A stretch of 64,000 nt of DNA from Chelatococcus reniformis (GCF_014640075.1 NZ_BMGG01000007.1:424053-488052); one strand, 5' to 3'. Shown: positions 1 through 8,388, counted from the first letter of the stretch. Made by a program: numbers and translations. The notes: generated from the letters alone by a model not told the origin.

Positions 1-569
1 CCGGCAAGATCAGGCCCGGCAGCGTCAGCAACGAGATCTTCAGCGGCCTCGACTGGTTCCCGACCCTGCTCGCCGCAGCCGGCGAGCCGGATATCAAGGA
101 CAAGCTGCTCGAGGGCTATTCCGCCGGTGGCAAGAGCTTCAAGGTGCATCTGGACGGCTACAACCAGCTGCCGCTGCTGACGGGCGCCAACGACAAGGGG
201 GCCCGCAAGGAGTTCTTCTACTTCAGCGACGACGGCGATCTGCTCGGCCTGCGCTACGAGAACTGGAAAGTCGTCTTCGAGGAGCAGCGGGTGCCGGGCA
301 CCATGCAGGTCTGGGCCGAGCCGTTCACCAAGCTGCGCCTGCCCAAGCTGTTCGACCTGCGCTCCGACCCCTATGAGCGAGCCGACATCACCTCCAACAC
401 CTACTACGACTGGTTCCTGTCGCAGCCCTACGTCATCTTCGCAGCCCAGACGGAGGTGCAGAAATTCCTGAACACCTTCAAGGACTTTCCGCCGCGCCAG
501 CGCGCGGCGAGCTTCACCGTTGATCAGATCATCGAAGGGATGCAGAAGAGCCTGAGCACCAAGCAGTAA
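1..569 (+). CDS. arylsulfatase, C-terminal part (5' end outside window)
   Basis: This is the C-terminal end of an alkaline-phosphatase-superfamily arylsulfatase; the reading frame is already open at base 3 and stops with TAA at 567-569. The visible 188 residues align by eye with the C-terminal third of the complete arylsulfatase at 6727-8388: both carry a LDW-P/MDW-P segment, then KxFKVHLDGY, an NWK segment and a DPYER segment. The catalytic N-terminal half (formylglycine cysteine, metal-binding Asp) lies outside the window, so activity cannot be judged. The family hydrolyses sulfate esters, usually in the periplasm. It suggests a paralogous sulfatase pair framing this region. Confidence is high for the family and low for the substrate. 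Confidence 0.88.
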   Translation, partial: GKIRPGSVSNEIFSGLDWFPTLLAAAGEPDIKDKLLEGYSAGGKSFKVHLDGYNQLPLLTGANDKGARKEFFYFSDDGDLLGLRYENWKVVFEEQRVPGTMQVWAEPFTKLRLPKLFDLRSDPYERADITSNTYYDWFLSQPYVIFAAQTEVQKFLNTFKDFPPRQRAASFTVDQIIEGMQKSLSTKQ

Positions 570-729
570 GCAACGTCGATCACGTTTGCCGATGCCATGG
601 CGGCCGCCAGCCACATGCGCTGGCGGCCGCTGCGGCGAGGGCAGAAGGCTCATGGCGATATCGGCTCAATCCGAAGAGCTCGAGCGAGACGGTTTTTATT
701 TGAATCAACTCCCTCTAATTCTTTGGTTT

Positions 730-780
730 GAGCGTGATCTTGTCCAAAAACCGGAATCGACTTGTCGGGATCACGCGCTC
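730..780. repeat. palindromic intergenic repeat (GAGCGTGATC...GATCACGCGCTC type)
   Basis: The left arm GAGCGTGATC is matched by GATCACGCGCTC about 50 bases on, with an inner segment TTGTCCAAAAACCGG. From memory this resembles a palindromic element common between genes in Hyphomicrobiales. The whole gap 570-934 holds no other feature I can support. Confidence 0.6.
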
Positions 781-934
781 CCAGCTGCCGCGACGACGGG
801 CCGGCCCGATGTTCCGTCGGGCGGGGCCCTCGGCGGGCAACTCGGCGGTCGTGCCCCCGCAGGCGCGCGACTCAATCTGAGCCTTGACCGATGCCGCGGG
901 CAAGTAGATTGCTCGGGCAAAGGGAGACTCAGAG

Positions 935-1381
935 ATGACCATCTTCAGGACGATGCTTTTCGCCATGGCGGCTGGCGTGCTGGTATCGGCTCCGGCGCTT
1001 GCGCAAAACGCTACGCCTGGCCGGCCCTCGGGCTCGGTGAGCATCGAGCAGGTGCAGGTCGCCTTCATCGGATCGGGCAGCATCGGTGGCGGCAAGCTGA
1101 TGTTCCGCGGTCGGTCCTATCCTATCACGGTCGGCGGGCTCGGCATCGGCGGCTTTGGCGCCTCGCGACTGGAGGCGACCGGCACGGTCTACGGCCTCAA
1201 GCGCCTGAGCGATTTCGCCGGCGCTTACGTGCAGATCCGGGAGGGCTGGGCGTTGGGCGATCAAGGCCGGGGCCGGCTCTGGCTCAGGAACGGCAAGGGC
1301 GTCGCCCTGCGGCTTGCTACGCGCCGCGAAGGGTTGCAGCTGGCGCTGGGCGCCGATGGCGTGCTGATCGGCTTCAAATAG
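935..1381 (+). CDS. small secreted protein of unknown function
   Basis: This 148-residue protein has a clear Sec signal peptide: MTIFR, then a hydrophobic stretch, with a likely signal-peptidase I site after SAPALAQ near residue 24. The mature part of about 125 residues is glycine-rich and looks like an all-beta fold, with short repeats such as GSGSIGGGK, GGLGIGGFG and GADGVLIGFK. No catalytic motif is visible and I do not recognise a named family. It is preceded by an AGAGATG-type ribosome-binding region and stands alone between the sulfatase fragment and a converging small gene. It probably acts in the periplasm or is membrane-associated. Being short, it could belong to a lipid- or envelope-associated family I cannot name. 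Confidence 0.65.
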   Translation: MTIFRTMLFAMAAGVLVSAPALAQNATPGRPSGSVSIEQVQVAFIGSGSIGGGKLMFRGRSYPITVGGLGIGGFGASRLEATGTVYGLKRLSDFAGAYVQIREGWALGDQGRGRLWLRNGKGVALRLATRREGLQLALGADGVLIGFK

Positions 1382-1530
1382 GGCGCGGCGACCTTCGGAC
1401 CACGCGCATGGCCGTGTTGTTCGGGCAGACGCGGCAATGCCGCGCCTGGCTTGAGTGACGATCGCCGTCCGTGTCCGCGGCGCTCGGCCATTTGGGCGCG
1501 ATCGGAAGTGCCTCGGACCGGCAAATGCTC

Positions 1531-2040
1531 TCAGGGGCACCGATCCCAAAAGCCCGTCGTCCGGCTTGCGTCGGTATAGAACCAGCAATAGCCGGCAGCC
1601 GGTGGCGCCCCGGCCCAGGCCGCGGCCGTGGCCGCCGTGACGAAGCCGATAGCGGCGCCTGCCGTAATGGCGCCGCCCGCGGGCCACCAGGCACCGTAGG
1701 GACGGTACCGGCCGTTCACGACGACGGTTCGCCGGGCAAAGACGTTGCCGCGCGGCCCGACCACGGCGCCGCGGCGAATGGCGGCTCCGCCGTAGGGGCC
1801 AACGGCGGCGCGCGTGCCCCGAACCGCGACACCACGGGGCCCGGCCACCGCGCCGCGGCGATAGCCGCCGGCCCGATAGGGGCCCGCCCTGACGCCGCCG
1901 GCCCTGTATCGGGCCGCAGCCGGCTCCACCAGCCCCGATGCGGCCGACGAGATCGAGGTCAAGCCGACGGCGATCGGCCCGGCTTCGGCCGGCAGGCAGG
2001 CGAGCAGACTAGCAATGAGAAAGAGAGCTGGTGTTCTCAT
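1531..2040 (-). CDS. glycine/arginine-rich secreted protein
   Basis: This 169-residue protein begins with a signal peptide (MRTPALFLIASLLACLPAEA). The mature part is low-complexity and rich in Gly, Arg, Ala and Tyr, with repeated short units such as RAGG, GPYRAGG, RRGAVAGPRG and RRGAVVGPRG. It has a hydrophobic glycine/alanine segment near the C terminus and ends with a conserved-looking CWFYTDASRTTGFWD. Small proteins of this make-up are common and uncharacterised in Hyphomicrobiales. It converges on the gene at 935-1381. The terminal Cys/Trp motif suggests a real gene rather than composition alone. No function is proposed. Confidence 0.6.
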   Translation of the reverse strand: MRTPALFLIASLLACLPAEAGPIAVGLTSISSAASGLVEPAAARYRAGGVRAGPYRAGGYRRGAVAGPRGVAVRGTRAAVGPYGGAAIRRGAVVGPRGNVFARRTVVVNGRYRPYGAWWPAGGAITAGAAIGFVTAATAAAWAGAPPAAGYCWFYTDASRTTGFWDRCP

Positions 2041-2488
2041 TGGCTTCCTCCGTGCAATGCAATCGGCGTTCGTTGTCGGGTGATGGGATCTTCAAATCCT
2101 GAAACAACCAACCGTGTCAACACGTCGGATCTCGGTAAGTGGCCGCTCAAGCTGGCACAAATAGCATAGCTCGGCTTGCGAGACTGTGCAGAGCGGCGAA
2201 AGGACTCGGGGTGTACGTGGGTTGCGCTCACGCTCGCGAGGGAAGGAACTGCCGCGCATGCGGTGGTCAGCGGCAGCACGCCGTGGGGCTGCTGGGTGTC
2301 CGCGTGGGATCAGACGCCAGAGCAAAGACCATCGACAGTCTTTGATGTCCGCCGGCGCCGCGGAAACACGCCAACCTGAATTGACCTTCGGCCGGTGTTC
2401 TTTTCATATCGCAATGTCGATCGACCAGCGGCCGCCCAACGACGTTCGGGCTGCAGCCGAGGTCATGCCTCGATGAGGGAGGGCAACG
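2041..2488. other. intergenic region with one sigma-54-like box
   Basis: The region separates the leftward secreted-protein gene from the AraC-type gene. Apart from the TGGCACAA-type box at 2153-2169 I see no gene, tRNA or strong hairpin. Short open frames on both strands lack a ribosome-binding site and any family resemblance. Confidence 0.5.
2153..2169 (+). promoter_or_regulatory. sigma-54-like box, copy 1 (TGGCACAAATAGCATAG)
   Basis: The sequence TGGCACAAATAGCATAG is one of three nearly identical 17-base boxes in 3 kb (others at 3464-3480 and 5018-5034). The TGGCAC and GC elements resemble a -24/-12 promoter, but the GG-to-GC spacing is two bases shorter than the sigma-54 consensus. It lies about 320 bases upstream of the AraC-type gene. 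Confidence 0.35.
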
Positions 2489-3475
2489 TTGGGGCTTGGA
2501 GGCGATTGGGCCCGCATCCAAATCGAGAATATTGAAGTCCTCAAGGATGCCGTCTACGGCGCCGGGCTGGATGCAGCGCAGTTGTCGCGTGCACCGGTCA
2601 CCGGCAGCCTGGCCTTTGCCGCGCTCGACGACGTCTCCTTTGCCACGGGGGCAATCGGGGCGCGGACCGCGCTCACCGGCTGTCTGTCGGACGACAGGGT
2701 CACAGTCGGCCTCGGCCTCGAGCTGCCGTCGGGCTCGCGGCAATGGCTGAGCGAGGTGACCACCGGCGATGTCGCGGTGTTCATGCCCGGTGACGAGCAC
2801 GACGCGCTCTATGCGCCGGGATCGCTCTACCTCGCGGTAACGCTTCCCATGGAGCGGGCCGAAATACTCGCTGAGCAACATGAGCTCAGCTTGGACCTGC
2901 GCGTGACCGGCAGCGGCGTCGCCGCCCGCAAGCTCCCGCACGACAGGTTGACCGGGCTGCGGCAGCTCTTCCATGCCCTCCACTCCGGACGGCTCGCTGA
3001 TGCGGTCAGCCCGCAGGCGCTCGGCAATCAGGCGCTCGATGCGCTCGTGGTGCATCTCGGGCGGCCGCCGAGAATGCATGTGGGCCAGCGAGATCCGCGC
3101 GGGTTGGCGCGGGTGGTGGCCCGCGCCCGTGCGTTCATGCACGCAAATCTCGATCAACCGCTCTCGATCGAGGCGATCGCCGCGGCAGGGGGAGGTTCCC
3201 GCCGCACGCTTCATCGCGCCTTTCAGCAGGTGCTCGATGAGACGCCCTATTCGTATCTGCAAAAGCTGCGGCTCCATCGCATCCGTCACGAACTCCTGTC
3301 GGAGGCGGAGGCGTCGCTCACGATCGCGTTCATCGCCAATAGGTGGGGACTGAGCGAGCTCGGCCGGCTCGCCGGCCGCTATCGCGATCTGTTCGGGGAA
3401 CTTCCCTCGCAGACGCGAGCCCGCGGCCGGCTCAGCGAGATGCCCCCCGGTTTGCCAGCCCGTTGGCACAATTAG
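2489..3475 (+). CDS. AraC-family transcriptional regulator
   Basis: This is a 328-residue regulator with a C-terminal AraC-type double helix-turn-helix at about residues 215-320. Recognisable segments are the first helix pair (LDQPLSIEAIAAAGGGSRRT), LHRAFQQVLDETPYSYLQKL RLHRIR, and the second motif around TIAFIANRWGLSELGRLAGRYRDLFGELPS. The N-terminal about 200 residues would be the effector-sensing domain. The frame is closed by a stop just upstream (2474-2476); the first usable start is TTG at 2489, preceded by a GAGGGAGGG ribosome-binding region. It is the only regulator beside the secreted-protein and sulfatase genes, so it may control them; that is inference. The stop codon lies inside the second TGGCACAA-type box. 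Confidence 0.85.
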   Translation: MGLGGDWARIQIENIEVLKDAVYGAGLDAAQLSRAPVTGSLAFAALDDVSFATGAIGARTALTGCLSDDRVTVGLGLELPSGSRQWLSEVTTGDVAVFMPGDEHDALYAPGSLYLAVTLPMERAEILAEQHELSLDLRVTGSGVAARKLPHDRLTGLRQLFHALHSGRLADAVSPQALGNQALDALVVHLGRPPRMHVGQRDPRGLARVVARARAFMHANLDQPLSIEAIAAAGGGSRRTLHRAFQQVLDETPYSYLQKLRLHRIRHELLSEAEASLTIAFIANRWGLSELGRLAGRYRDLFGELPSQTRARGRLSEMPPGLPARWHN

Positions 3476-3480
3476 CATAG
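3464..3480 (+). promoter_or_regulatory. sigma-54-like box, copy 2 (TGGCACAATTAGCATAG)
   Basis: TGGCACAATTAGCATAG differs from copy 1 at one position. It overlaps the stop codon of the AraC-type gene and lies about 250 bases upstream of the Hint-domain gene. Spacing between GG and GC is again two bases short of the usual sigma-54 layout. Confidence 0.35.
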
Positions 3481-3728
3481 AGGGGCCGCGGGCTGAGGCT
3501 TACTGTCCGCGGCAGGCGTGGCGAGCTGCTGGGCTGGTGCCTGCAATCGCTGACAAGCGGTTTGCGAGCGCTCTCGGGCGCGGTTGACATCGGCGCCACT
3601 TCTCCAGCACGCTCAGTCCTAATGGGTGTGAGCTGGGGGGCTCGCTCTCATGGCTCTTGGTCCCAGATGCCTCGGAGCCGAGGGCGAGGCGAGCGTCAGA
3701 CGCTGCCATCGCGAAACGAGGGGGAGTT

Positions 3729-4640
3729 ATGGCCACTTTTAGCAGCACTTATCTCTACACCCTTACTCCGGGGGGCACCGGTCAGTATACCGTCAACGGA
3801 CAGGTTCCGGACGCGGAGGCCGGTGGCGCCGAAGAGGCGGGCTCTGACGACGGTGTCTTTGCGCCCGGGGAGCCGGTGACCGTCACCTTCGCGACGCAGT
3901 CGGCCCTCGACGGCGAATACACCTATCTCGGCCACGAGCCCGGAATACCCGGCTATGTCGCGCAGGGGCCAGACGGGCTCTTTTACCTGTTCGCGAACAC
4001 GGAAGTGCCGCTCAACCAGAACTTCAACATCCAGGCCGATGACGTCCCGATCTGCTTCATGGCGGGCACCATGATCGCCTGTCCGGACGGCGAGCGGCCC
4101 ATCGAGGATCTCCGCGCCGGGGATATGGTCCTGTCGGCCTCCGGCATGCCGAAGCCGATCAGGTGGATCGGGCGCCAGACCGTCGCGTCGCTCTTCGCGG
4201 ATCCGCTCCGCTCGTCCCCGGTTTGCGTGACAGCCGGTGCCCTTGCACCGCAGATACCCACGCGCGACCTGTACGTCTCGCCCGATCATGCGCTGTTGGT
4301 CGATGGCGTGCTGGTTCAGGCGGCCGCTCTGGTGAACGGGCTCACCATCCGGCGTCTCGATAAGCCGCCCGCGCTCTTCACGCTCTATCATATCGAGCTG
4401 GAGGACCATGCGCTCATCCTGGCCGAGGGGGCAGAGGCGGAGACCTTCGTCGATAACGTGAGGCGCCGCCGCTTCGACAACTACAGGGAATATGCGGCGT
4501 TGTACGGTGACGGCGACGCGCGCATTCCCGAGTTGGCGCTGCCACGAGCGAAGTCGGCCCGGCAACTGCCGAGGGCGGTACGCGAGCGGCTCGCCGCACG
4601 GGCCGCGGCGCTGGGCTTCGTGAGCGAGGCAGCGGCCTAG
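3729..4640 (+). CDS. Hint-domain (hedgehog/intein-type) protein
   Basis: This is a 303-residue protein with an N-terminal beta-rich domain (about 1-107) followed by a Hint domain. The Hint start is recognisable at residue 109: CFMAGTMIACPDGERPIEDL, where the Cys is the autocatalytic nucleophile position and GTMIxxxxGxxPIxxLxxGD is the family block. A second block contains LYVSPDHALLVDG, which supplies the conserved histidine. The start is placed at ATG 3729 because GAGGGGGAG lies directly upstream; a longer frame to a GTG at 3657 lacks such a site. No signal peptide is seen. Hint modules self-cleave or attach ligands, but there is no intein C-terminal splice block, so peptide splicing is unlikely. 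Partners are unknown. The TAG stop is shared with a downstream repeat. Confidence 0.82.
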   Translation: MATFSSTYLYTLTPGGTGQYTVNGQVPDAEAGGAEEAGSDDGVFAPGEPVTVTFATQSALDGEYTYLGHEPGIPGYVAQGPDGLFYLFANTEVPLNQNFNIQADDVPICFMAGTMIACPDGERPIEDLRAGDMVLSASGMPKPIRWIGRQTVASLFADPLRSSPVCVTAGALAPQIPTRDLYVSPDHALLVDGVLVQAAALVNGLTIRRLDKPPALFTLYHIELEDHALILAEGAEAETFVDNVRRRRFDNYREYAALYGDGDARIPELALPRAKSARQLPRAVRERLAARAAALGFVSEAAA

Positions 4641-4750
4641 AGCGCGTCCGACGGGGTAAAACCGCCCGATCGGAGAGAAGCGCGCCAGGTGAAAAGACTT
4701 GGAGCACGGCTATCCGATCAGATGATGTCATTTGATCGGGAACGGCTCCC
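4638..4750. repeat. palindromic intergenic repeat, module A
   Basis: The element begins TAGAGCGCGTCCGAC, contains GGGTAAAACCGCCCGATCGG, and ends in a second hairpin around ATCCGATCAGATGATGTCAT. Its first three bases are the stop codon of the Hint gene. A reverse-oriented partial copy (TGATCGGGTGGTTTCACCCG) lies at 47289-47324. The rest of the gap to 5126 holds only the third TGGCACAA-type box. Confidence 0.65.
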
Positions 4751-5017
4751 GGTCGAGACCTGGATGTGGCCTCCAGGCATGCCCTTCGGCTCGCGACGAC
4801 GGGTTTTTTTCCCATCCTCTCGACCTCGCGTCCGGGCACCTCGGCTAACATCGGGCGTCATCGCCTATGAGGCGACGCCGCAGGCATTTAAGAGTGCTTA
4901 TGGCCCTGGTGCTCTTCCGCGTTACTTCTGCGCCTAAGAGTTCCGTGCTCCGTAGTCGCGGCGCTCGGTCATGTGTGCGGCGCCGGCTAAATGACCGGAG
5001 GCGGGCCGACGGCGACT

Positions 5018-5034
5018 TGGCACAATCTGCATAG
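5018..5034 (+). promoter_or_regulatory. sigma-54-like box, copy 3 (TGGCACAATCTGCATAG)
   Basis: This is the third 17-base box, differing from the others at two to three central positions. It lies about 90 bases upstream of the formylglycine-enzyme remnant and could drive the remnant, HAD and sulfatase genes. Confidence 0.35.
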
Positions 5035-5126
5035 CTCCCGCTGAGGCCGGCGTGCATTGTCGCCGGCATGTCGCCGCGCGAATCTAACGTGGGGCCCGTA
5101 AACCAGTAAGAGGCCGAGCTTCAGCG

Positions 5127-5580
5127 ATGCGAATCGAGGCCGAAGCGCGAGAAGGCACGGGCGGCGCCAGCAAGGACACGGGTCCGGTCCCCGCGGGCGA
5201 GTTCACGGTGGGCTTTGACCGCTTCGACCCGGACGAGGCGCTGGCGCACGGCGTGCGCGTCGACGGCCTCACCATCGATCGCGCGTCGCCGAGCAACGCC
5301 CACTTTCGCCAGATTACAGGCTCCGTCGCTCCCACCGGGCGCAAGCCCCGCGTCGAGGGCTTGCCCGGCGCCGTCCCGTGCATGCTCAGAGGCCACTCGT
5401 CGGTGGCCAGCCTGCCGCGGCGGGCCGTGGACATGCGCGATCGGCGCATGGTGGAGCTGCAGGCCGCGGCACGGGCCTGCGCGACCGGTCGATACGTCGA
5501 CGAGCCTCATCGGTTTCCGACGCGTCAGGCGGGAGCCACCCTGTCCATGAGCCGGGGTGACTATCCCTGCCAGGGCGCTA
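5127..5580 (+). pseudogene. decayed fragment of formylglycine-generating enzyme (sulfatase-modifying factor)
   Basis: The frame starting at ATG 5127 contains PAGEFTVGFDRFDPDEALAH followed by GVRVDGLTIDRASPSNAHFR. This matches the N-terminal pattern of formylglycine-generating enzymes (GxFxMGSDxxxPEEAPxHxVxVDGFxIDRxPVTNxxF). It continues with LPGAVPCML and AVDMRD, which fit the family's YPGALPxMLxxGS and GPVDLRDW blocks. After about residue 105 the likeness breaks off: the conserved WW follows only if the frame is shifted near 5445-5450, and the catalytic C-terminal two-thirds with its cysteines are absent. The open frame continues to 5648 and overlaps the next gene's start. Such enzymes convert the active-site Cys of sulfatases to formylglycine, which fits the neighbouring sulfatase. 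I infer a truncated, frameshifted remnant; a functional copy would have to be elsewhere. Confidence 0.6.
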
Positions 5581-5626
5581 CATGTGTGGACGTGCCGCCG
5601 TTCGAGCGGCGGACGGAGGAGCGTTC

Positions 5627-6646
5627 ATGCTGGCTGCCGCGGCTTTGAGCCGACTGATCTTGCTGCGCCTTGGCCTCGTCGTCCTGTTGCTGTTCGGCGC
5701 GCTCCCGCGCCCGACCTTGGCCCAGACCGACCCCCTGCCGTCCTGGAATGAGGGCAAGGCGAAAACCTCCATCATGGACTTCGTCCGGCGCGTGACGACG
5801 CAGGGATCGGCGGATTTCGTGCCGGTGGAGGAGCGGATCGCCACCTTCGACAACGACGGCACGCTATGGGCCGAGCAGCCCATGTATTTCCAGATCCTCT
5901 TCGCGCTCGACCGGTTGAAGGCCATGGCCCGGGCCACGCCGGCGCTGGCGGCGACCGAGCCCTACAAGTCGGCCCTTTCAGAGAACAACACGGTCTTGGC
6001 GGCGCTGGGCGAGAAGGGCTTCCTGCAGATCGTGGCGCTCACCCACACAGGGCTCACCGTCGCCGACTTCGAGAAGATCGTTCAGGACTGGCTGAAGACG
6101 GCCCGGCATCCGCGCTTCGACCGGCCCTACACCGATCTCGTCTACCAGCCGATGCAGGAACTCCTGGCCTATCTCAGGGCCAACGGCTTCAAGACCTTCA
6201 TCGTCTCCGGTGGCGGCGTCGAGTTCATGCGGCCGTGGGCGCCCAAGGCCTACGGCATCCCACCCGAGCAGATCGTCGGCTCCAGCGGCAAGACCGAGTT
6301 CAAGCTCGACGGCGACAAGCCCGAGATCCTCAAGCTGCCGGAGATCGAATTCGTCGACGACGGTGCCGGCAAGCCCGTGGGCATCAACCGCTTCATCGGC
6401 CGCCGGCCGGTGTTCGCCGCCGGCAATTCCGACGGCGACCTGGAGATGCTGCAATGGACGACGCTGAACACGGGCCCCCGCTTGGGGCTCATCGTCCACC
6501 ACACCGACGCGGAGCGCGAGTGGGCCTATGACCGCAACTCCCATGTGGGCCGCCTGGCCAAGGCGCTCGACCAGGCGCCCGAGCGTGGCTGGCTCGTGGT
6601 CGACATGAAGACCGACTGGAAGGTCGTCTTCCCCTTCCAGAAGTAA
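5627..6646 (+). CDS. secreted HAD-superfamily phosphohydrolase
   Basis: The protein has 339 residues with an N-terminal signal peptide or anchor (about residues 8-33, ending PTLAQ). HAD motif I is DNDGT at 75-79 within IATFDNDGTLWAEQP, with Asp75 the expected nucleophile and Asp77 the acid/base. Motif II is TFIVSGGG, a Lys lies in GSSGKTEFKLDG, and motif IV is AAGNSDGDLEML. The start is ATG 5627 because GGAGGA lies seven bases upstream; an in-frame ATG at 5582 falls inside the preceding remnant and lacks this site. The family removes phosphate from small molecules; substrate is unknown. It is 80 bases upstream of the arylsulfatase and probably co-transcribed, suggesting joint turnover of sulfated or phosphorylated compounds in the periplasm. 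Confidence 0.85.
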   Translation: MLAAAALSRLILLRLGLVVLLLFGALPRPTLAQTDPLPSWNEGKAKTSIMDFVRRVTTQGSADFVPVEERIATFDNDGTLWAEQPMYFQILFALDRLKAMARATPALAATEPYKSALSENNTVLAALGEKGFLQIVALTHTGLTVADFEKIVQDWLKTARHPRFDRPYTDLVYQPMQELLAYLRANGFKTFIVSGGGVEFMRPWAPKAYGIPPEQIVGSSGKTEFKLDGDKPEILKLPEIEFVDDGAGKPVGINRFIGRRPVFAAGNSDGDLEMLQWTTLNTGPRLGLIVHHTDAEREWAYDRNSHVGRLAKALDQAPERGWLVVDMKTDWKVVFPFQK

Positions 6647-6726
6647 ACCGCCGCCGAGGCTGGCAACCAATGCCGCATCGGACCGCCGATCGAAATTCTG
6701 TGAAAGACGCGAGAGGAGTGACGTTC

Positions 6727-8388
6727 ATGAGTGCGGACAAGAAGATCCCTCCGGCCAACACCGTCGACAGGCGCAACCTCCTGCTCAGCGGCACGGCTCT
6801 CGCCGCCGCCGCGGTGGCGGGCGGGCCCGCGGTGGCCCAGACGACGCAGCCGCAGCCTCGGGCGGGGCAACCCGGCGCCTCGGCGGGGGCCGGCGGCCGT
6901 CCGCCCAACGTCCTCGTGATCTTCGGCGACGACATCGGCGTCTCGCAGATCAGCGCCTACACCATGGGTCTGATGGGCTACCGCACGCCGAACATCGATC
7001 GGATCGCATCGGAAGGGGCCATCTTCACCGATTCCTACGGCCAGCAGAGCTGCACCGCCGGACGCGCGTCGTTCATTTTGGGCCAGGAGCCGTTCCGTAC
7101 CGGCCTGCTCACCATCGGCATGCCGGGCGATCCCCATGGCATCGCGGAATGGATGCCGACGATCGCCGACGTGATGAAGACGAAGGGCTACAGCACCGGC
7201 CAGTTCGGCAAGAACCACCTGGGCGACCAGGACCAGCACCTGCCGACCAAGCACGGCTTCGACGAGTTCTTCGGTAACCTCTATCACCTCAATGCCGAGG
7301 AGGAGCCCGAGGGCTACTTCTACCCGAAGGATCCCGAGTTCCGGAAAAAATACGGTCCTCGCGGGGTGATCCATTCCCATGCCGACGGACGCATCGAGGA
7401 CACCGGGCCGCTCAACAAGAAGCGCATGGAGACCGTCGACGAGGAGTTCCTGGGCGCCGCCAAGGACTTCATCGACCGCCAGCACAAGGCCGACAAGCCG
7501 TTCTTCGTCTGGTTCAACGCCACTCGCATGCACGTCTTCACCCACCTCAAGCCCGAGAGCGACGGCAAGAGCGGCAAGGGTATCTATGCGGACGGCATGG
7601 TCGAGCACGACGGCCACGTCGGCCAGCTCCTGAAGCAACTCGACGACCTCGGCATCGCCGACGACACCATCGTCCTCTACACCACCGACAACGGCGCCGA
7701 ACTCGCGCTGTGGCCGGACGGCGGCATGACGCCGTTCCACGGCGAGAAGGGCACCACCTGGGAGGGTGGCATGCGCATTCCCATGATGGTGCGGTGGCCC
7801 GGCGTGGTGAAGCCGGGAAGCCAGATCAACGACATTGTCACGCTCATGGACTGGATGCCGACCTTCGCCACGGCGGCGGGCATTCCCGACCTGAAGGAGA
7901 AGATGAAGACGGGCTTCCAGTCCGGTACGAAGACCTTCAAGGTGCATCTCGACGGCTACGACCTGACGCAACTGCTGAAGGGCGAAGCCAAGACGCCGCC
8001 ACGCGACGCCATGTATTACTTCGACCAGGGCGGCAATCTGAACGCCATCCGCTGGAACGATTGGAAGTTGAGCTTCGCGGTTGCGAGCGAAGGCAACATC
8101 GCTACCGCGCTGCGTGAGACGCCAAGCTGGGCGCTCATCGAAAACCTCAGGATGGATCCCTATGAGCGGGGGATGAAGGAGGGCGGCGGTGCGATCGAGT
8201 TCCTGGCGCGCAACATGTGGCTGTTGGTGCCCATTCAAGGGAAGATCAAGGAGTTCTTCGCCGACTTCGACAAATTTCCCTACCAGGAGGGCAGCACGCT
8301 CAACGCCAGCGGCATCAACTACAGCCTCTTGCGGCAGCAGGCGGCGCTCAAGCGCCTCAAGGACCTGGAGGGCCTGGCCCCTCGTTGA
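6727..8388 (+). CDS. Tat-exported arylsulfatase
   Basis: This is a complete 553-residue sulfatase. Residues 12-37 form a twin-arginine signal (TVDRRNLLLSGTALAAAAVA), so it is exported folded. After a Pro/Gly/Gln linker the catalytic domain starts with NVLVIFGDDIG (metal-ligand Asp68-Asp69). The active-site cysteine is Cys109 in SCTAGR, a CxAxR variant of the CxPxR motif that is converted to formylglycine. Further matches are KNHLGD (catalytic Lys/His) and TTDNGAE (metal ligands near residue 325). The start is ATG 6727, behind GAGAGGAGTG. Sulfatases of this type hydrolyse sulfate monoesters and bind calcium. Upstream are the HAD protein and a remnant of the modifying enzyme it would need; downstream after 131 bases is the MoxR operon. 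It resembles the partial sulfatase at the window start. Confidence 0.93.
   Translation: MSADKKIPPANTVDRRNLLLSGTALAAAAVAGGPAVAQTTQPQPRAGQPGASAGAGGRPPNVLVIFGDDIGVSQISAYTMGLMGYRTPNIDRIASEGAIFTDSYGQQSCTAGRASFILGQEPFRTGLLTIGMPGDPHGIAEWMPTIADVMKTKGYSTGQFGKNHLGDQDQHLPTKHGFDEFFGNLYHLNAEEEPEGYFYPKDPEFRKKYGPRGVIHSHADGRIEDTGPLNKKRMETVDEEFLGAAKDFIDRQHKADKPFFVWFNATRMHVFTHLKPESDGKSGKGIYADGMVEHDGHVGQLLKQLDDLGIADDTIVLYTTDNGAELALWPDGGMTPFHGEKGTTWEGGMRIPMMVRWPGVVKPGSQINDIVTLMDWMPTFATAAGIPDLKEKMKTGFQSGTKTFKVHLDGYDLTQLLKGEAKTPPRDAMYYFDQGGNLNAIRWNDWKLSFAVASEGNIATALRETPSWALIENLRMDPYERGMKEGGGAIEFLARNMWLLVPIQGKIKEFFADFDKFPYQEGSTLNASGINYSLLRQQAALKRLKDLEGLAPR

Noticed and set aside
586..1458. 290-codon frame overlapping the small secreted-protein gene
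   Set aside because: Composition is Arg/Gly-rich and it lacks any motif; the overlapping frame at 935-1381 has a signal peptide.
2153..2169. True sigma-54 promoter
   Set aside because: The GG-to-GC distance is two bases short of the consensus in all three copies, so I list them only as sigma-54-like boxes.
5084..5510. Minus-strand frames over the formylglycine-enzyme remnant
   Set aside because: The plus-strand frame matches the family pattern; the minus frames match nothing and have no ribosome-binding site.
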